A stretch of 41,960 bases of DNA, taken from the NCBI GenBank assembly GCA_031549105.1, contig JAVBQK010000083.1, positions 1 through 41,960 of the forward strand, in the 5' to 3' direction. Position 1 is the first letter of the stretch. The number at the start of each line of letters is the position of its first letter. The notes below the pieces were generated by a model. The model saw only the letters and a list, made by a program, of their open reading frames with translations, ran no database searches and was not told the origin of the DNA. This DNA comes from Avichristensenella sp031549105. GTDB taxonomy: Bacteria; Bacillota; Clostridia; Christensenellales; Aristaeellaceae. The translations under genes were made by a program, and so were the position numbers. This document shows, one piece after another, positions 37,913-41,960 of the stretch.

Positions 37913-38998
37913 ATGAAGAAATTCCTATCGCTGTTCCTCTGCCTGATCCTGTGCCTGAGCGCGACCCTCGCGCTGGCCGACGCCGCGTCCAACCTGGAGG
38001 CCGCCGAGAAGGCCGCCGCCATGACCTATGACGAGCTGGTAACCGCGGCGAAGGCCGAGGGCCAGGTGTACTCCGTTGGCATGCCGGATGAGTGGGCTAA
38101 CTGGAAAGACCTGTGGGCGTTCATCCGCGACCTGGGCATCAAGACCTCCGATACCGACATGTCCTCAGCCGAGGAACTCGCGCAGTTCGCCCTCCAGGGC
38201 AAGGCCAATGCGGACATCGGCGATATCGGCCTGGCGATGACCGCCGTGGCCATCGAGAAGGATCTCGTGCTGCCCTTCAAGACTAGCTACTGGGATTCCA
38301 TCCCTGACTGGGCGAAGGAAGAAAACGGCCTGTGGATTGAGGCATACACCTGCACCACCGCGTTCATCGCAGATCTGCAGAACGTCGAGAAAGTACCTAC
38401 TTCCTGGAAGGAGTTGCTCGAAAGCGACTATAGGGTCTGCATCGGCGACGTGGAAAAGGCCGCGCAGGCGTACTACGGCGTACTGGCGTGCAACCTGGCG
38501 CTAGGTGGCGATGAGTCCGACCTGACCCCGGCGCTTGAGGCGTTTGCCAAGCTAGCTGAGCAGGGACGCCTGAACACCTCCGATCCCCTTGTATCCAACC
38601 TTGAAACTGGCGAAATCGACGTCGCGATCGTCTGGGACTTCAACGCGCTGGGCTATCGCGATCAGATCGACGCCGCCCGCTTTGATGTCACCATCCCGTC
38701 CGATGGCGCAGTGACCTCCGGCTACGCCAGCGTCATCAACAAGTATGCCAACAACCCCTACGCGGCGATGCTCGCGCGCGAAGTGATCCTCAGCGACGCC
38801 GGCCAGAACTTCCTGGCGCTCGGCTATGCCAAGCCCATCCGCGAAGATTTCGTGCTGAGCGAAGAAGCCGCTGCCCGCGTGCTGGACAACGCGCTGTATG
38901 CCAACACCTACAAGATCCCCGATCTGTCCGTGTGGGATGCCACCGTGGCGGAGCTGCCCACGCTGTGGGCCGAGGAAGTTTCGGTATACATGCACTAA
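37913..38998 (+). CDS. Periplasmic-type substrate-binding protein of an ABC importer
   Basis: This 361-residue solute-binding protein resembles the iron/polyamine/phosphonate group (type II fold, FbpA/PotD/PhnS-like). The signal peptide MKKFLSLFLCLILCLSATLALA ends with ALA before DA, a signal-peptidase-I site. There is no lipobox Cys after it, although most Gram-positive binding proteins are lipoproteins. Mature-part motifs include AEGQVYSVGMPDEWANW, KANADIGDIGL, VPTSWKELLE, and TGEIDVAIVWDFNALGY, the hinge-and-cleft pattern of this group. Strong AAGGAGGG site. The substrate cannot be told from sequence. It is first in the operon and a hairpin separates it from the permeases. Confidence 0.88.
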   Translation: MKKFLSLFLCLILCLSATLALADAASNLEAAEKAAAMTYDELVTAAKAEGQVYSVGMPDEWANWKDLWAFIRDLGIKTSDTDMSSAEELAQFALQGKANADIGDIGLAMTAVAIEKDLVLPFKTSYWDSIPDWAKEENGLWIEAYTCTTAFIADLQNVEKVPTSWKELLESDYRVCIGDVEKAAQAYYGVLACNLALGGDESDLTPALEAFAKLAEQGRLNTSDPLVSNLETGEIDVAIVWDFNALGYRDQIDAARFDVTIPSDGAVTSGYASVINKYANNPYAAMLAREVILSDAGQNFLALGYAKPIREDFVLSEEAAARVLDNALYANTYKIPDLSVWDATVAELPTLWAEEVSVYMH

Positions 38999-39014
38999 GG
39001 TTGGTTCTGCCAAA

Positions 39015-39065
39015 GGAGCCGGGGGAAAACTCCCCCGCGCTCCTTCTTCCTTTCCGTACGGAAAG
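39015..39065 (+). other. Hairpins between binding protein and permease genes
   Basis: A strong stem (GGAGC...GGGGGA with TCCCCC...GCTCC, 39015-39043) is followed by a C/T-rich run, then a perfect 16-bp palindrome CTTTCCGTACGGAAAG (39050-39065). Such structures often let the binding-protein gene be expressed more than the membrane genes, by partial termination or mRNA protection. Confidence 0.6.
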
Positions 39066-39089
39066 AGGGCTTTCTAAGGAGGCTTTCCC

Positions 39090-39953
39090 ATGAAGCGAAA
39101 GCGCCGCATCAATGGATTCTACCTCTCGTCAATGACCATTTTTTTATTGCTGCTCGCCGCCTTTATGGCGGTGCCCGTGGTTTCGCTCGTCAGCACATCG
39201 CTGACCGCGCCGGGCGGAGGCGGCTTTTCCTTTGAGAATTATCTTGAAGTCTTTAACAAAAAGCTGTACCGCGTCAGCTTTCAGAACTCCATCACGCTGT
39301 CGGTGCTCTCCAGCGTCTACGGCATGATCATTGCGCTGTTTTGCTCCTACGCGATCACCAAGTTTGGCAGCGAGCGCGCGCAGGGCAATCTGCTGGTCGT
39401 CGTCAACATGACGAGCAACTTCGCTGGACTCCCGCTGGCGTTCGCGCTGACGCTGATGCTGGGCAACTCCGGTATGTTCATTACGCTCTCCAAAATGATG
39501 GGCTTTGATCTTTCCAAGACCTTCACGATTTACTCGTCGCAAGGCCTTGTTTTTGCGTATACGTATTTTCAGGTGCCGCTGGGCATCATGCTGCTCTACC
39601 CCATCTACCGCGGTATCCGCGCGGACTGGAAGGAAGCGGCGTCCACGCTCGGCGCGTCCACGATGCAGTTCTGGCTGCGCATCGGCGTGCCCGCGATCCT
39701 GCCGAGCGTTCTGTCCACCTTCACCGTGCTCTTTGCCAATGCGATGGGCGCGTACGCAACGGCATATTACATCGTCTCCTCCAGCTATAACATCGTCCCG
39801 ATCCGCATCAGCGCGCTGATGAGCGGCGACGTGCGAACTAAACCGGAGCTAGGCAGCGCGCTAGCGATCAGCCTCGCGTTCATCCTGATCCTGACGATGC
39901 TGCTGAGCGACTGGGCATCGCGCATGGCGGACAGAAGGGGGATGAAGTCGTGA
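39090..39953 (+). CDS. ABC importer permease 1
   Basis: This 287-residue inner-membrane subunit (binding-protein-dependent transport fold) has about six helices. The ATPase-contact EAA loop is DWKEAASTLGASTMQFWLRIGVPAILP. ATG 39090 follows AGGAGG. It pairs with the next permease to form the channel. The protein order, sizes and loops match the spermidine/putrescine, ferric-iron and 2-aminoethylphosphonate importer class. Confidence 0.92.
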   Translation: MKRKRRINGFYLSSMTIFLLLLAAFMAVPVVSLVSTSLTAPGGGGFSFENYLEVFNKKLYRVSFQNSITLSVLSSVYGMIIALFCSYAITKFGSERAQGNLLVVVNMTSNFAGLPLAFALTLMLGNSGMFITLSKMMGFDLSKTFTIYSSQGLVFAYTYFQVPLGIMLLYPIYRGIRADWKEAASTLGASTMQFWLRIGVPAILPSVLSTFTVLFANAMGAYATAYYIVSSSYNIVPIRISALMSGDVRTKPELGSALAISLAFILILTMLLSDWASRMADRRGMKS

Positions 39954-40741
39954 AGAAGAAGGGCAAGGCCGGTCCCCGTACGATTGTCATCATCCTGATG
40001 GTCTATCTGTTCCTGCCGTTTGTGATTACCGGGCTGTACTCGCTGGCGACTAACTGGTCCAATACCGTGCTGCCGGAGGGGTACACGCTCAAGTTTTACC
40101 ATGATATGTTCACGTCCACCCGGTTCTGGTCGGCGATCGGCCGCAGCGTTGGCGTCAGCGCGGTGGCCGTGGCGCTGGCCATCCTGGTAATGACGCCGCT
40201 CACCTTTGCCATTGCCGCCTTCACGCCGAAGCTCGAACGCCTCATGAAGGCGCTGACGCTGATGCCCTACGCCATTCCCGGCGTCATCAATGCCACGGCG
40301 CTGCTGAGCACCTACGGCGGCACAAGCATCCCCATGGTCGGCGTGCTCACGGGCGCGTATTTCGTGCTGATCCTGCCGCTGATCTATTCAGGCATCAACA
40401 ACGCGATGCATGCAATCGATATCGTGCCCATCACCGAGGCGGCGCGTGTGCTTGGCGCGTCCACCTGGACGACGTTCCTGCGCGTCATCGTGCCGAACAT
40501 CGCGCCGGGTATCCTCGTCAGCACGCTGCTGAGCTTCTCCACCCTCTTTGGCGAGTTCGTCATCGCAAACCTCGTGGTCGGCGGCACGTTTGAGACAGTG
40601 CAGATTTACCTCTATCTGGTGATGAAGCAAACCGGGCACTTGTCCAGCGCCATCGTGATTATTTATGTGTTCATCCTGGCCGTCATCAGTGCGATCCTGA
40701 TGAAGCTGACGGGCGGCAAAAAGGAAAAGAAAGCGGCATGA
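39950..40741 (+). CDS. ABC importer permease 2
   Basis: This is a 263-residue second channel subunit with about six helices and the EAA loop ITEAARVLGASTWTTFLRVIVPNIAPG. The GTG start overlaps the stop of permease 1 (GTGA), implying translational coupling. The C-terminus is Lys-rich and cytoplasmic. Both permeases have one EAA loop each, so the transporter is a heterodimer. Confidence 0.92.
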   Translation: MKKKGKAGPRTIVIILMVYLFLPFVITGLYSLATNWSNTVLPEGYTLKFYHDMFTSTRFWSAIGRSVGVSAVAVALAILVMTPLTFAIAAFTPKLERLMKALTLMPYAIPGVINATALLSTYGGTSIPMVGVLTGAYFVLILPLIYSGINNAMHAIDIVPITEAARVLGASTWTTFLRVIVPNIAPGILVSTLLSFSTLFGEFVIANLVVGGTFETVQIYLYLVMKQTGHLSSAIVIIYVFILAVISAILMKLTGGKKEKKAA

Positions 40742-40755
40742 CGGAGGGGATACCG

Positions 40756-41763
40756 ATGCGTTCCTATATCGAAATTCGGGATGTGGTCAAGAGCTTTGGC
40801 GACAATGTAGTGCTCAAGCACATCAACCTGGACGTGGGACAGGGCGAACTCGTCACGCTGCTGGGGCCTTCCGGTTGCGGCAAATCGACGCTGCTGCGCG
40901 CGGTCGCGGGCCTGAACGACCTGGATTCCGGCAGTATCTGGATCGACGGCAAGGACGTGACGAACGTGGATGTCCGCCGTCGCCAAGTGGGTATGGTGTT
41001 CCAGAGCTACGCGCTGTTTCCCAACCTCACCGCCGCGAAAAACGTGTCGTTCGGGCTGGACATCCAGAAGCACCCCAAGGACGAGGTGCGCAAGAAGGTG
41101 TCACAGATGCTGGAGCTGGTAGGCCTCTCCGGCAAGGAAAACCACCGCCCCAGCCAGCTCAGCGGTGGGCAGCAGCAGCGTGTAGCCCTAGCCCGGGCGC
41201 TGATCATGGAGCCCAAAGTGCTGCTGTTGGACGAGCCACTCTCCGCGCTGGATGCCCAGATCCGCCAGAGCCTGCGCGTACAAATCCGCGAAATCCAGCA
41301 GGATATGCACATGACGGCCATCTTCGTCACACACGACCAGGAAGAGGCGATGTCCATCTCCGACCGCGTATGCGTGATGCACGACGGCATCATCGAACAG
41401 CAGGGCACACCTGAGGAAATCTACAAGCGCCCGGAAACGGATTTCGTCGCCCGTTTCATCGGCCATTACAACGTACTGACGCCCGAGGAAGCCGCGCGCG
41501 TGTTCGGCCGCGACCTGGGCAAAGCAAAGGTCGTCGCGATCCGTCCGGAAGCGATCGACTTTGAGCCGGGCGAAGAAAGCCTGCCCTTCACCGCCAAGGT
41601 AATGCGCAGCTCCATGCTGGGCAGCGTGATGCGCTACCAACTGCTATGCAAAGATGTGACGCTGAACGTGGAGTGCGTAAACCACGACATGCGGGCGCTG
41701 CGGATTGGGGAAGAGGTCACCCTGTATGTGACGCGGCGGAATGTGCTGATGATTGAGAAGTGA
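40756..41763 (+). CDS. ABC importer ATPase (PotA/FbpC type)
   Basis: The product is 335 residues. ATG 40756 is chosen because GGAGGGG lies 6 nt upstream; an ATG at 40738 overlapping the permease stop would add six residues. Walker A GPSGCGKST, Q-loop VFQSYALFPNLTAAKNV, signature LSGGQQQRV, Walker B VLLLDEPLSALD and the switch His in IFVTHDQEEAM are all intact. The C-terminal 90 residues form a TOBE-like regulatory domain (VVAIRPEAIDF), found in the carbohydrate/polyamine/iron group. It ends the operon and is followed by repeat copy C. Confidence 0.94.
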   Translation: MRSYIEIRDVVKSFGDNVVLKHINLDVGQGELVTLLGPSGCGKSTLLRAVAGLNDLDSGSIWIDGKDVTNVDVRRRQVGMVFQSYALFPNLTAAKNVSFGLDIQKHPKDEVRKKVSQMLELVGLSGKENHRPSQLSGGQQQRVALARALIMEPKVLLLDEPLSALDAQIRQSLRVQIREIQQDMHMTAIFVTHDQEEAMSISDRVCVMHDGIIEQQGTPEEIYKRPETDFVARFIGHYNVLTPEEAARVFGRDLGKAKVVAIRPEAIDFEPGEESLPFTAKVMRSSMLGSVMRYQLLCKDVTLNVECVNHDMRALRIGEEVTLYVTRRNVLMIEK

Positions 41764-41960
41764 GGGGAAACGCCAGGGGACTCTGTCCCCTGGACCCCTG
41801 CCAGGAGGCCAGCCTCCTGGACCTCCGGCATTTCGCCTGCGGGCGGGTTGGGTTTTCTTTTTCTGCAATTTGCTTCTTCTTGATGAAAGCTTGCCCGCCC
41901 GCAGGCGAAATGTTGGGTTTCCAAAGGGCAAGGCCCTTTGGTAGGGGGTCCAGGGGGACA
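41764..41960. repeat. Palindromic intergenic repeat, copy C (paired half-elements, cut by window end)
   Basis: The left half has CCAGGGGAC/GTCCCCTGG (about 41773-41793), CCAGGAGG/CCTCCTGG (41801-41820) and TTTCGCCTGCGGGCGGG (41831-41847). After a 46-bp core (41848-41893) the last motif returns as a perfect 17-nt inverted copy (41894-41910), followed by AAAGGGC/GCCCTTT and the start of the terminal CCAGGGGGAC hairpin at the window end. The perfect arms show that the two halves form one composite element. Confidence 0.9.

Overview
The window is about 60% GC by eye and reads as a chromosome segment from an endospore-forming anaerobe of the Bacillota, most likely a gut-associated high-GC member of Clostridia. 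Supporting this are gpr and spoIIP side by side with a sigma-G-like promoter, a B12-dependent class II ribonucleotide reductase, a selenium-type xanthine dehydrogenase, strong AGGAGG ribosome sites, and a cell-surface protein with InlB/Listeria-Bacteroides repeats. No phage, insertion sequence, CRISPR array, tRNA or rRNA was seen. The family cannot be fixed from the sequence alone.

Layout. 1-3300 (minus): a truncated secreted repeat protein and a small single-domain relative. Both have promoters with the same GTTAC-N6-GTTAC direct repeat exactly 10 bp from a TATAAT box. 3366-5343 (plus): a polytopic membrane protein resembling GT-C glycosyltransferases. 5321-7868 (minus): a Zn/Cd efflux operon of an ArsR/SmtB sensor, a free HMA metallochaperone and a P1B ATPase. 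7899-9895 (plus): a lone Hpt protein and pyruvate kinase. 10140-14506 (plus): gpr, spoIIP and nrdJ.

14653-27587 is the metabolic centrepiece. It is a divergent gene set equivalent to the Escherichia coli ygeW-ygeX-ygeY-yqeA-mocA-ygfK-xdhD region, which recent work links to anaerobic uric acid/purine breakdown. The minus arm holds a PAS/HTH regulator, 2,3-diaminopropionate ammonia-lyase, the YgeY hydrolase, the YgeW carbamoyltransferase, carbamate kinase and an NCS2 permease. The plus arm holds YgfK, the molybdenum dehydrogenase and the MocA cytidylyltransferase. The arms share a 185-bp control region with a 22-bp-spaced direct repeat. Together they imply purine uptake, reductive/oxidative ring handling, decarbamoylation with ATP gain through carbamoyl phosphate, and deamination of diaminopropionate to pyruvate.

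27590-29008 is a MATE exporter with an apparently leaderless promoter. From 37744 down to 28976 all genes lie on the minus strand: cobT-cobO-cobU-cobS-cobU-like-phosphatase-BtuC/BtuD-like transporter, then a membrane protein, asnS and an FtsJ-type rRNA methyltransferase. The cob genes cover corrinoid adenosylation and nucleotide-loop assembly (salvage). They plausibly feed the B12-dependent NrdJ. 37821-41763 (plus) is an ABC importer (binding protein, two permeases, ATPase) of the iron/polyamine/phosphonate type.

Three intergenic regions (9911-10115, 14520-14637, 41764-end) carry copies of one palindrome-rich repeat. Two copies are built as inverted pairs of half-elements, like REPINs.
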